Positions 48,692 to 56,265 of a DNA stretch of 64,000 bases are shown piece by piece. Origin of the DNA: an uncultured Bacteroidota bacterium (GTDB taxonomy: Bacteria; Bacteroidota; Bacteroidia; Bacteroidales; WCHB1-69); assembly GCA_902802755.1 (NCBI GenBank), contig CADCNH010000004.1, positions 16,789-80,788 of the forward strand, read 5' to 3'. The translations under genes and the position numbers were made by a program. The notes beneath the pieces are model-generated. The model worked only from the letters and a program-made list of their open reading frames with translations. It did no database searches and was not told where the DNA came from. Positions within the stretch are counted from its first letter, which is position 1; every line of letters begins with the position of its first letter.

Positions 48692-49765
48692 ATGCAGAAA
48701 AAAGGTAACAAATACGGTACACACCGTGTCATCGAACCCAAGGGTGTTCTTCCACAACCCGCTAACAAATTGGATAACAACATGGATGAAATCTGGGACA
48801 ATGAGATTCTCATTGACGTTCAAACCCTGAACATCGACTCTGCCAGTTTCACCGATATTCACAATTATGCCAAACAGCAAGCAGGTGAGGGCGCTTCAGA
48901 AGAAAAAGTGATGGAAGAGGTGAAGAAAGAGATGCTTCTCAATGTTGAATTACAAGGCAAACACCGTAACCGTCGTACTGGTTCTGGCGGTATGCTTCTC
49001 GGTAAAGTGGAGAAAATCGGTGATGCTCTGAAAGGCAAAATCGATCTCAAGGAAGGTGACCGTATCGCTACTTTGGTGAGCCTTTCGTTAACTCCGCTGC
49101 GTATTGACGAGATTTTGGAAATCCGTCCCGATGTTGACCAAGTTGACATCAAGGGTAAGGCTATCCTTTTCGAGAGCGGTATCTATGCCAAGATTCCGAC
49201 CGATATGCCTGAGAAACTCGCTTTGAGTGCATTGGATGTTGCCGGTGCCCCCGCTCAAACCGCTAAATTGTGCCAATATGGCCAGACCGTTGTTATCCTC
49301 GGTGCTGGTGGCAAGAGTGGTATGCTTTGCTGCTACGAGGCTAAGAAGCGTGTTGGTGTAACTGGTAAGGTAATCGGTATCGCCAACAGCCCGAAGTCAA
49401 CCCAGCGTATCAAAGACCTCGGTTTCTGCGACATCGTGGAATCCGCTGCAGGTATGACTCCTGTTCAGGTTTACGAATTGGTTGAAAGACTGACCAATGG
49501 TAAAATGGCCGATGTGACCATCAACTGCGTCAATGTTCCCGATCAGGAAATGACCGCTGTGCTTTGCACTAAAGACGATGGTATCGTTTACTTCTTCTCT
49601 ATGGCTACCAGCTTCACCAAAGCTAGCCTCGGTGCTGAAGGTATTGGCAGCGATGTGAACATGATTATGGGTAACGGCTATACCAAAGGCCATGCTGAAT
49701 TCACTTTGCAGGAACTGCGTGAAAGTCCCGAATTGAGAAAGATTTTTGAAGAATTATATGCATAA
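48692..49765 (+). CDS. kdd: L-erythro-3,5-diaminohexanoate dehydrogenase
   Basis: The protein has 357 residues. It oxidatively deaminates L-erythro-3,5-diaminohexanoate to 5-amino-3-oxohexanoate with NAD+, a middle step of lysine fermentation to acetate and butyrate. The N-terminus (KYGTHRVIEPKGVLPQPANK) and the Rossmann segment VVILGAGGKSGMLCCYEAKK match Kdd proteins. The usual partners (kamA, kamD, kamE, kal, kce, kat) are not in the window. Strong promoter and terminator signals and apparently host-like codon use suggest high expression as a single gene. Confidence 0.92.
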   Translation: MQKKGNKYGTHRVIEPKGVLPQPANKLDNNMDEIWDNEILIDVQTLNIDSASFTDIHNYAKQQAGEGASEEKVMEEVKKEMLLNVELQGKHRNRRTGSGGMLLGKVEKIGDALKGKIDLKEGDRIATLVSLSLTPLRIDEILEIRPDVDQVDIKGKAILFESGIYAKIPTDMPEKLALSALDVAGAPAQTAKLCQYGQTVVILGAGGKSGMLCCYEAKKRVGVTGKVIGIANSPKSTQRIKDLGFCDIVESAAGMTPVQVYELVERLTNGKMADVTINCVNVPDQEMTAVLCTKDDGIVYFFSMATSFTKASLGAEGIGSDVNMIMGNGYTKGHAEFTLQELRESPELRKIFEELYA

Positions 49766-49782
49766 TTCTTATTTCGTATTCA

Positions 49783-49817
49783 AAAACAGGGCTGCCATTA
49801 GGTAGCCCTGTTTTTTT
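49783..49817 (+). terminator. Intrinsic terminator of kdd
   Basis: Stem AACAGGGCTGCC/GGTAGCCCTGTT with an ATTA loop, then seven T. It abuts the 3' end of the convergent LytTR gene and may serve both. Confidence 0.88.
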
Positions 49818-50562
49818 ATAGTCGCTTCAGCCGCAGTAGCTCCCGCAAGCGTACAATGTAGATGCGTGACACACAGAATTGCTCACCTTGAATAAAAACC
49901 TGCTGGTTCTGGAAGCTGTTGATTTTGGTGTAATTCACCACCACGGATTTGTTTACCCTGGCAAATTTTTGCGGCGGTAGCATGTTGAAAAATTTCTTCA
50001 GGGTAGATCGGTAATAAAAACTTTTTCCATCTATCATTTTGATTTGAAGAGTGTTGCCTACATTCTTTATGTATAACACTTCGTCAAATACTATCTTATA
50101 AGAGATTTTGCCGTTTTTGAGGAACATCTGCTCTTCGTTCCGCACAGGCTCATTCATCTCGTATTTTGTATCTTTTTCTGAAACTATAGGACTTATTTCC
50201 GTAGGGATTCTGTAGGTGTTGGCAATCTTGAACACCTTACCGAGCACATCACACAGGTTCTGTTCCTGAATGGGGGTGGTCAGCACGTCAAAATACAAGT
50301 TGCGTTTCCTTTTGTCTGATGGCAATGTTTTATTATCAATGATGATGACAAAAGGAGGTTGATAGATGTTTTGTAATATCTCACAGTATTTTGAACTTAT
50401 GAACAGTATGTCCGTTGGCTTTTGATGTATTTTCTCCACAAGTTCCAAGTAGTTTCTCAATACATGCAGCACATTGATGCTGGTGGTCTTTCTGATGTTT
50501 TCAACAAGTTGAGATTCGGCAAGTTTGTCGTCAACAAAAATAGAACATGTTAGTGAATTCAT
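49816..50562 (-). CDS. LytTR-family regulator with degenerate receiver domain
   Basis: The protein has 248 residues. The C-terminal ~100 (~145-248; DEVLYIKNVGNTLQIKMIDG, then FARVNKSVVVNYTKI) are a LytTR DNA-binding domain. The N-terminal ~110 fold like a response-regulator receiver, but the phosphoacceptor position after DILFI is Ser and the conserved Lys-Pro near FDVLTTPI is Thr-Pro. It probably works without phosphorylation. No histidine kinase gene is adjacent. It is convergent with kdd. Confidence 0.85.
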   Translation of the reverse strand: MNSLTCSIFVDDKLAESQLVENIRKTTSINVLHVLRNYLELVEKIHQKPTDILFISSKYCEILQNIYQPPFVIIIDNKTLPSDKRKRNLYFDVLTTPIQEQNLCDVLGKVFKIANTYRIPTEISPIVSEKDTKYEMNEPVRNEEQMFLKNGKISYKIVFDEVLYIKNVGNTLQIKMIDGKSFYYRSTLKKFFNMLPPQKFARVNKSVVVNYTKINSFQNQQVFIQGEQFCVSRIYIVRLRELLRLKRL

Positions 50563-50820
50563 GTTTATAGCGTCAATTTTTTCTAAATATTTATCGGCAA
50601 ATATATAAATTTAATGCTTTGGTATAACAAAAAATCAAAATAAAGTGTTGAATTTGTTATTTTTGTTGAAAAATTTACAGCTTTTGTTATATAAAAAACA
50701 AAAATCAAATAAAAATCCGCTTTTTAGATAATAATTAATACAAAATATGAAGGATTAACATGTTTTATATTATTGCTTGTTGTTTTTTTAGGAGGTGGTA
50801 AAAGCTAAATTGTATAATAA
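50563..50820. other. AT-rich non-coding stretch between the LytTR and ftsZ genes
   Basis: About 260 bases of strongly AT-rich DNA with repeated TTTGTTAT and AAAAATCAAA words. Apart from the LytTR -7 box no gene, tRNA or convincing hairpin is seen. Confidence 0.6.
50598..50605 (-). promoter_or_regulatory. -7 box for the LytTR gene
   Basis: TATATTTG on the minus strand, 36 bases upstream of the start. Confidence 0.5.
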
Positions 50821-50825
50821 ATAGA

Positions 50826-50865
50826 AAAAATAAACCCCCACTGTCGTAAAAAAACAGCGGGGGAT
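50826..50865 (-). terminator. Intrinsic terminator of ftsZ
   Basis: CCCCCACTGT and ACAGCGGGGG pair with one mismatch around a 9-base loop; on the minus strand a U-rich tail follows. It starts ~30 bases after the ftsZ stop. Confidence 0.8.
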
Positions 50866-50894
50866 AACCAAATCTATAAAATGGAAAAAGTGTC

Positions 50895-52316
50895 TTAATC
50901 GGGAATGTCCTTAAAGAAATCGGACATATCATTATCAAGTTCGTAGGCACGGCTGTTCTGCATATCAAAGTCCTCTTGGCGTTTGTTTCTCAGAATGGCC
51001 GGAGTATTCACCAAGTCGTTGAAGAAATCATTGTTTTCGTATTGGGACTCGGCATTTCCAATGCGTTGCGGACCATATTGTTGCATGCGGGCTTCGCCGG
51101 AAAAGACGGGCTCGCCACTCATCACGGGCTCAAAAATGTTGTTTTGGGCGGTTTCTGATTGTGTGACGGGACGTTGCTCTGTTGCAAAGGTATTCTGGTC
51201 CTGCATGTTGAAGAAATCATCCTGTATATCAGTTTGATTTTCTGTTTTTTTGTCACCCAAAAGATCGCTCATGTCATTCTCGCCGAAGGGCCATGTGGGA
51301 TCTTTTTCAAGGTCAATCTTTGTTTCTTTTTCAACCATCTGGTTGTTGTGTTCGTAATTGGTGACAATAACAGACAAGCGGATTTTGTCGCCCAGATTTG
51401 GATCTTTGGCACGGCCCCAGATAACATCGGACTCACTGGTTTTAAGCTTGTTGAATTTCTCTGTAAGGGCTTCCAATTCAGATATTTTCAATGCTTTTTC
51501 AGGACCATAGCTGATGAAGAAGAGAAAGTTTTGTGCTTTGGTGATCACGTCATCGCTTATCAGCGGACAGGCGAGGGCGTCTTCCACCACCTTATCGATA
51601 CGATTGTCGCCACCAGCTTCTGCCAAGCCCAGCATGGCGTGACCGCTTTCTTTCATGATGGTCTTGATGTCGTTGAAGTCGATGTTCTGGTCGGCATTGA
51701 CAGTGATCAGTTCGGCGATACATTTGACGGCGTTTTTCAGCACATCGTCAGCGTAGGCGAAACCGGCATCAACATCCTCATCGTTATAATATTTCATGAT
51801 ATTCTGATTCTTCACGACAATCAGAGAATCGACATATTTCTCCAGTTCCGCAATACCGTTTTGGGCATATTTTTCTCGTACCGCACCTTCAAATTTGAAG
51901 GGGAAGGTCACTACGCCGATGGTCAGGATACCCATATCGTTGGCGACTTTGGCCACTACTGGGGCGGCACCCGTACCTGTACCTTTACCCATGCCTGCGG
52001 TGATAAAGAGCATTTGTGTTTCCTCACCGATAAACTCTTTGATTTTATCGATACTTTTTTCAGCCAATTCGCGGCCTACTTCGGGTTTGGCTCCTGCACC
52101 TAATCCGGTATCACCCAAAACTAATTTTGAGGGAACCACATTCTTGTGCAGTGCTTGGGCATCTGTGTTGCAAATCAGGAAGTCAACGCCCACAATACCT
52201 TCGCTGTACATGTGTTTCACGGCGTTGCTACCGCCACCACCCACACCAATTACTTTGATGATGGAGGTGTTTTGCTTGGTGCCATAATCTGGTGTAAAAT
52301 CAATTCTGTCTCTCAT
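50895..52316 (-). CDS. ftsZ: Cell division protein FtsZ
   Basis: The protein has 473 residues. It is the tubulin-like GTPase that forms the division ring. Visible: the GGGGSNAVKHM loop, the tubulin signature region GMGKGTGTGAAPVVA (Lys in place of the more usual Gly before GTGTG), and a T7-loop-like segment NIDFNDIKTIM. A long, Gln/Asn-rich variable linker (~330-450) leads to a conserved C-terminal tail ending SDFFKDIPD that should bind FtsA. Last gene of ftsQ-ftsA-ftsZ, with a strong terminator. Confidence 0.97.
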   Translation of the reverse strand: MRDRIDFTPDYGTKQNTSIIKVIGVGGGGSNAVKHMYSEGIVGVDFLICNTDAQALHKNVVPSKLVLGDTGLGAGAKPEVGRELAEKSIDKIKEFIGEETQMLFITAGMGKGTGTGAAPVVAKVANDMGILTIGVVTFPFKFEGAVREKYAQNGIAELEKYVDSLIVVKNQNIMKYYNDEDVDAGFAYADDVLKNAVKCIAELITVNADQNIDFNDIKTIMKESGHAMLGLAEAGGDNRIDKVVEDALACPLISDDVITKAQNFLFFISYGPEKALKISELEALTEKFNKLKTSESDVIWGRAKDPNLGDKIRLSVIVTNYEHNNQMVEKETKIDLEKDPTWPFGENDMSDLLGDKKTENQTDIQDDFFNMQDQNTFATEQRPVTQSETAQNNIFEPVMSGEPVFSGEARMQQYGPQRIGNAESQYENNDFFNDLVNTPAILRNKRQEDFDMQNSRAYELDNDMSDFFKDIPD

Positions 52317-52374
52317 GTTATATTTTGTTTTATTTATTATCTTTAATAGTTTATTGCCGTTATTGTTAAGCTTA

Positions 52375-53778
52375 TTATGAGGTCTTGTCTACCAGTCCTT
52401 CGAAGAAGTCTTGGACTTTTTTCATGATAAAATTGGAACCCCAGGGTTTGGGGTCCGTATTTTTGGGTTTGTTGGTGTTTTTCCCTTCGTTTCCGAGCTT
52501 TTTGCCGCTGTTGTCGGGTTTGGGATTGTCGGGTTTGGGATTTGTTTTTCTTTCTTCTACCACGGGTTTTTCCTCTTGTTCCGTCTCCAGTGCGTATTCC
52601 TTTTTGTTGATACCATACTTCAGCAAGCCCAGTGCGGTAGAGTACATGGGGTGTTTCAGGTCGTTGGGGATATTACGCACAAAGCCGAATTCGGGGATGC
52701 CGATGCGGACAGGTTTCTGCAGGGTGTATTGGCACAACTCTTTGATATGTTTGAGTGTTGCGCCGCCACCGGTGAGCACCACTCCCGCTCTTAGTTTGTC
52801 GGCATAGCCGGAGCTGTCTATTTCACGTTTCACCTGGTCGAGAATGTCGTTCTGCACGCGCATGTTGATGATTTTGGCCAGATGTGTTTCATTGATTTGT
52901 CGCGGTTGCACAGCATGGAACTGGGGCAGGGTGATATAATGGTTAGAGTTGCTTTTTTCGACGATGCAAGTGCCGCAGGTAGTCTTCAGTTTTTCAGCCA
53001 GTTCTTCTGTGATCTGACATACAGTAGCGATGTCGCGGGTGATAATGCTGCCGCCGATAGGAATCACTTTTGTGAACACGGGGTTTCCTTCGCAGTAGAT
53101 GGCCAGATCGGTGGTGCCGCCACCGATGTCTACCAATGCCACACCTTGTTTCTTTTCCTCTTCGCTAAGGCAGGATAAACCTGATGCGATGGGTTCCAGG
53201 ATGATGTCTTCAGCTTTCAAACCTGCGCTTTCCACGCACATCAGTATCTTTTTGATTTCGCTCTCATTACCGGTGATCAATTGGAAATAGCCTTCGATCA
53301 ATTCTCCCAGCATGCCTACGGGTTCGTTGGTGTCCATCTCTCTGTCAATGACATAATGCTGGGGGATAACCGTGATGATGCGTTCTCCTGAAGGCACCGA
53401 GATGTTGTACAGATCGTTCAGCATGCGGTCAATCTCTTCTTGTCTGATGACAAAATCCTTGCCGTTGATGCGTGTCAGCACATGTTTGTATTCGATGCTT
53501 TTGATATGGCGTCCGGCAATGCCCACAAAAACGTTGCGTACCTTGAAGCAGTCGGTGCGGTTTTCGGCCTGCTCTTTGGAAATGTTGATGCCATCCACGG
53601 TTTTGTTGATGTTGTATATCAAACCGTGTTGTACACCCGTAGATTCTCCGCGTCCGTGGCCGATAATGTCAATCTTATCGTCACTCTTATAGCCGATGAT
53701 GGTGGCTATTTTTGTGGTTCCTATGTCGAGGCCGACTACGAGGTCGGGCATATCCGTCATCTGGTCTTCTGTTTTCAT
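52375..53778 (-). CDS. ftsA: Cell division protein FtsA
   Basis: The protein has 467 residues. It is an actin-like ATPase that tethers FtsZ to the membrane. Phosphate-1 motif VVGLDIGTTKIATIIG, the SHS2 region, phosphate-2 VDIGGGTTDLAIY and the adenosine motif VLTGGGATLKHIKEL are all present. A Pro/Asn/Lys-rich linker (~395-445) precedes the C-terminal amphipathic helix (MKKVQDFFEGLVDK) that should insert in the membrane. It lies 6 bases from ftsQ. Confidence 0.97.
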   Translation of the reverse strand: MKTEDQMTDMPDLVVGLDIGTTKIATIIGYKSDDKIDIIGHGRGESTGVQHGLIYNINKTVDGINISKEQAENRTDCFKVRNVFVGIAGRHIKSIEYKHVLTRINGKDFVIRQEEIDRMLNDLYNISVPSGERIITVIPQHYVIDREMDTNEPVGMLGELIEGYFQLITGNESEIKKILMCVESAGLKAEDIILEPIASGLSCLSEEEKKQGVALVDIGGGTTDLAIYCEGNPVFTKVIPIGGSIITRDIATVCQITEELAEKLKTTCGTCIVEKSNSNHYITLPQFHAVQPRQINETHLAKIINMRVQNDILDQVKREIDSSGYADKLRAGVVLTGGGATLKHIKELCQYTLQKPVRIGIPEFGFVRNIPNDLKHPMYSTALGLLKYGINKKEYALETEQEEKPVVEERKTNPKPDNPKPDNSGKKLGNEGKNTNKPKNTDPKPWGSNFIMKKVQDFFEGLVDKTS

Positions 53779-53784
53779 GCCTTG

Positions 53785-54546
53785 TTATTTTTTCTTAGCT
53801 ATCACCCGGTTTTTATATCTCACATCCAAGGTGGAATATTGGTCCATACCCATATAGGCCAGTCCCTGTTGGTATGTTTGTTGTAAATTGAAAAGTTTTT
53901 CCTCCATGTTTTTGTCTGTCCCGAAAAGAATCTTATGTCGGCCTATGGTCGGCACCAGCACCACTTCATTGTTGTTCTGCACATACAGTTGTCTGAACTG
54001 TGCGCGGTAGAAGTCGTTGCTGTGCATGTAAGAGGCTATCTTGAACACGCGGTGAAGATTGCTTTGGCTATCTTTCACATTCTTTCCATTGGCAAAGGCA
54101 TCGGTGATTTTGCCATTGACGACAGCCACATTTTCCTTTACCGCAAGGGAGAAAGGAAGCATGTATCCATCCTCATCCACAAAATACTGATGGCCTGTCT
54201 GGGTATATACGTGGAGTAAAATATTTTTCAGGGTTACAACAATTCTCAATTTGGTGCTTGAAAAGCGAACTTCGTTTACCGTTTTGATGTAGGGGTTCTG
54301 TTTCAATAGCTCCGCAATTTGCTCCAAATCAATGTCTTTCATCGGAATGCCGATGGTTTTGACGGGGGTGGTTTCAATCATCTGACGGATATCGTCCTGA
54401 TTGATAGTGGGATAATTGCCGTCGTATTTCACCGTCAAATCATAACCGGAACAGGGGCGTTTCGGCATATTGACAGCTGCAAAAACTATGCCTGTCACGA
54501 CGGCCAGGCACAGTATAACAGCGGAAATAAAACGGAATATTTTCAT
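53785..54546 (-). CDS. ftsQ: Cell division protein FtsQ
   Basis: The protein has 253 residues: one N-terminal membrane helix (~5-24), then a periplasmic POTRA-like region (~50-125; PVKTIGIPMKDIDLEQIAEL) and a beta domain. The low sequence identity typical of FtsQ is offset by its position directly before ftsA. It links cytoplasmic and periplasmic division proteins. A -7 box lies 28 bases upstream, so the three-gene unit can be expressed without upstream murein genes, which are absent here. Confidence 0.88.
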   Translation of the reverse strand: MKIFRFISAVILCLAVVTGIVFAAVNMPKRPCSGYDLTVKYDGNYPTINQDDIRQMIETTPVKTIGIPMKDIDLEQIAELLKQNPYIKTVNEVRFSSTKLRIVVTLKNILLHVYTQTGHQYFVDEDGYMLPFSLAVKENVAVVNGKITDAFANGKNVKDSQSNLHRVFKIASYMHSNDFYRAQFRQLYVQNNNEVVLVPTIGRHKILFGTDKNMEEKLFNLQQTYQQGLAYMGMDQYSTLDVRYKNRVIAKKK

Positions 54547-54573
54547 TTATATCTGATTCTTATGGATAGCGTA

Positions 54574-54581
54574 CAAAATTA
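54574..54581 (-). promoter_or_regulatory. -7 box for ftsQ-ftsA-ftsZ
   Basis: TAATTTTG on the minus strand, 28 bases upstream of the ftsQ start. Confidence 0.5.
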
Positions 54582-54663
54582 TAACTTTATTTTACGCTAA
54601 TTTTACAAAGAATATAGATATAATAAACAGGCAAATGTTAATATGCAAAATGGATAAACATAC

Positions 54664-55098
54664 TTATTTTGCGGGATATGGGATGACAATGTCATCGCAG
54701 TATTCGCAGCGGTATGAGCGTTTGTCTTTATCCACCAGATGGAAAACATGGTCAAAATAGTGTTCTACGGAGGTAACACAGCGCGGATTCTTACATTTGA
54801 TGATGTTGCGCACCACCTGAGGAACTTCCAGTTTCACTTTTTTTACGGTTTTGCCGTTGTCAATGATATTCACAGTGATATTGGGGTCGATAAGGCCTAA
54901 GAAGGTATAATCAATGTCAATGACATTATTGATTTTGATAATATCTTTTTTGCCCATTTTCTCACTGTAGGCGTTTGTGATAAGCGCCACATTGTATTCG
55001 GCCTTGTCGAGATTCAGATAATTATAAACTTTGAAGCCGAAGCCTGCCTTGATATGGTCGATGACAATACCTTTGTCTATACTTGTGATTTCTAACAT
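54664..55098 (-). CDS. pyrI: Aspartate carbamoyltransferase regulatory chain
   Basis: The protein has 144 residues. The N-terminal allosteric domain binds ATP/CTP; the C-terminal zinc domain contacts PyrB. All four zinc ligands are present: Cys102 and Cys107 (CKNPRC) and Cys131 and Cys134 (CEYC). It lies 10 bases after pyrB in the same operon. Confidence 0.96.
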   Translation of the reverse strand: MLEITSIDKGIVIDHIKAGFGFKVYNYLNLDKAEYNVALITNAYSEKMGKKDIIKINNVIDIDYTFLGLIDPNITVNIIDNGKTVKKVKLEVPQVVRNIIKCKNPRCVTSVEHYFDHVFHLVDKDKRSYRCEYCDDIVIPYPAK

Positions 55099-55108
55099 GA
55101 CTTTCTTT

Positions 55109-56032
55109 TTAATAAATTCCTAAAAGTTTCAATATCAGAGCCATACGGACATACATGCCGTTTTTGGCCTGGGCAAAATACTGTGCACGCGGGTCTGCGT
55201 CAACTTCCACGCTGATTTCGTTGACACGCGGGAGGGGATGCAATACATAGGTGTCGGGACGGGCATACGCCATTTTCTCCATATCCAAGATGAAGCGGTC
55301 TTTCAAGCGGATGTAGTCTTCTTCGTTGAAGAAGCGTTCACGCTGCACACGGGTCATGTATAAGAAATCCAACTGGCCCATATAAGGTTCCATTTCCTGA
55401 ACTTCCTGGAACGGAATGCCTTTTTTCTTGATGACTTCCTCGCGGATGTATTCGGGAACTCTCAATTCTTCGGGGGAAATCAGAATGAATTTCACGCCTT
55501 CGTAATTGCTGAGGAATTTGATCAATGAGTGCACGGTTCTGCCGAACTTGAGGTCACCGCAAAAACCGTAAGTTTTGTTTTCCACATTGCCTCTCAGACG
55601 CTCGATGGTCAATATGTCGGTCAGCGTTTGGGTAGGGTGCTGGTGACCACCGTCGCCGGCATTGATGAGGGGCATGTGAATGTAATGGCTGGCTACACGG
55701 GGAGCACCTTCCTTGGGATGTCTCATGGCAGCGATATCCGCATAACATTCGATGGTGCGGATGGTGTCGGCAATGCTTTCACCTTTGGCGGTGGAACTGG
55801 AATTCGGCTCGGAAAAGCCGATCACTTTTCCGCCTAAACGCAGCATGGCTGCCTCAAAGCTGAAACGTGTACGTGTGCTCGGTTCATAAAAAAGAGTTGC
55901 CAAGATTTTACCCTCACAACTCTTACTGAACTTTTCTGGATCTGCAACGATTTGATGTGCCAAATCAAATATTTCACGAAATTCTTCGCGCGTGAAATCC
56001 GAAGGGTCTATAAGGCATCTGTTTTTTAACAC
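55109..56032 (-). CDS. pyrB: Aspartate carbamoyltransferase catalytic chain
   Basis: The protein has 307 residues. It joins carbamoyl phosphate and aspartate, the committed step of pyrimidine synthesis. The carbamoyl-phosphate loop [11 protein letters not shown], the 80s loop with [13 protein letters not shown] and HPLPRVNEI are all clear. Together with PyrI it should form the feedback-regulated c6r6 enzyme. Its promoter is at 56102-56109. Confidence 0.97.
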   Translation of the reverse strand: MLKNRCLIDPSDFTREEFREIFDLAHQIVADPEKFSKSCEGKILATLFYEPSTRTRFSFEAAMLRLGGKVIGFSEPNSSSTAKGESIADTIRTIECYADIAAMRHPKEGAPRVASHYIHMPLINAGDGGHQHPTQTLTDILTIERLRGNVENKTYGFCGDLKFGRTVHSLIKFLSNYEGVKFILISPEELRVPEYIREEVIKKKGIPFQEVQEMEPYMGQLDFLYMTRVQRERFFNEEDYIRLKDRFILDMEKMAYARPDTYVLHPLPRVNEISVEVDADPRAQYFAQAKNGMYVRMALILKLLGIY

Positions 56033-56101
56033 TATAAGGTCCTCCTTTGATTATAAAAGTTATTATTTTGAAAATTTAAATTCATGATGGGAATATTTGT
56101 G

Positions 56102-56109
56102 CAAAAATA
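56102..56109 (-). promoter_or_regulatory. -7 box for pyrB-pyrI
   Basis: TATTTTTG on the minus strand, ~70 bases upstream of the pyrB start. Confidence 0.6.
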
Positions 56110-56153
56110 CGAAATTTTTTTTTTGATTTTTATGGTGGGGAATTTTTTTTCGT

Positions 56154-56265
56154 TAAAGTGTGGAGGCGTGGAGACGCTCACTTCGTTCGCTTGTGGAGAC
56201 AGAATTCCTTATCGTCTTGACGAATGAGCGTAGTGAATGACTTGACGCCTTAACGTCTTAACGCA
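56154..56265. repeat. Intergenic repeat family B, copy 3
   Basis: GTGGAGGCGTGGAGACGCTC, CACTTCGTTCGCTTGTGGAG, CGAATGAGCGTAGTGAATGAC and GACGCCTTAACGTCTTAACG units. The stop codon of the lamin-tail protein gene lies in its last CTTAACG unit. Confidence 0.65.

Noticed and set aside
50744..50802. GGAGG-containing stretch that might be a ribosome binding site for a small gene
   Set aside because: Only a 13-codon frame precedes it and no open frame of note follows. Shine-Dalgarno sites are rarely used in this phylum.
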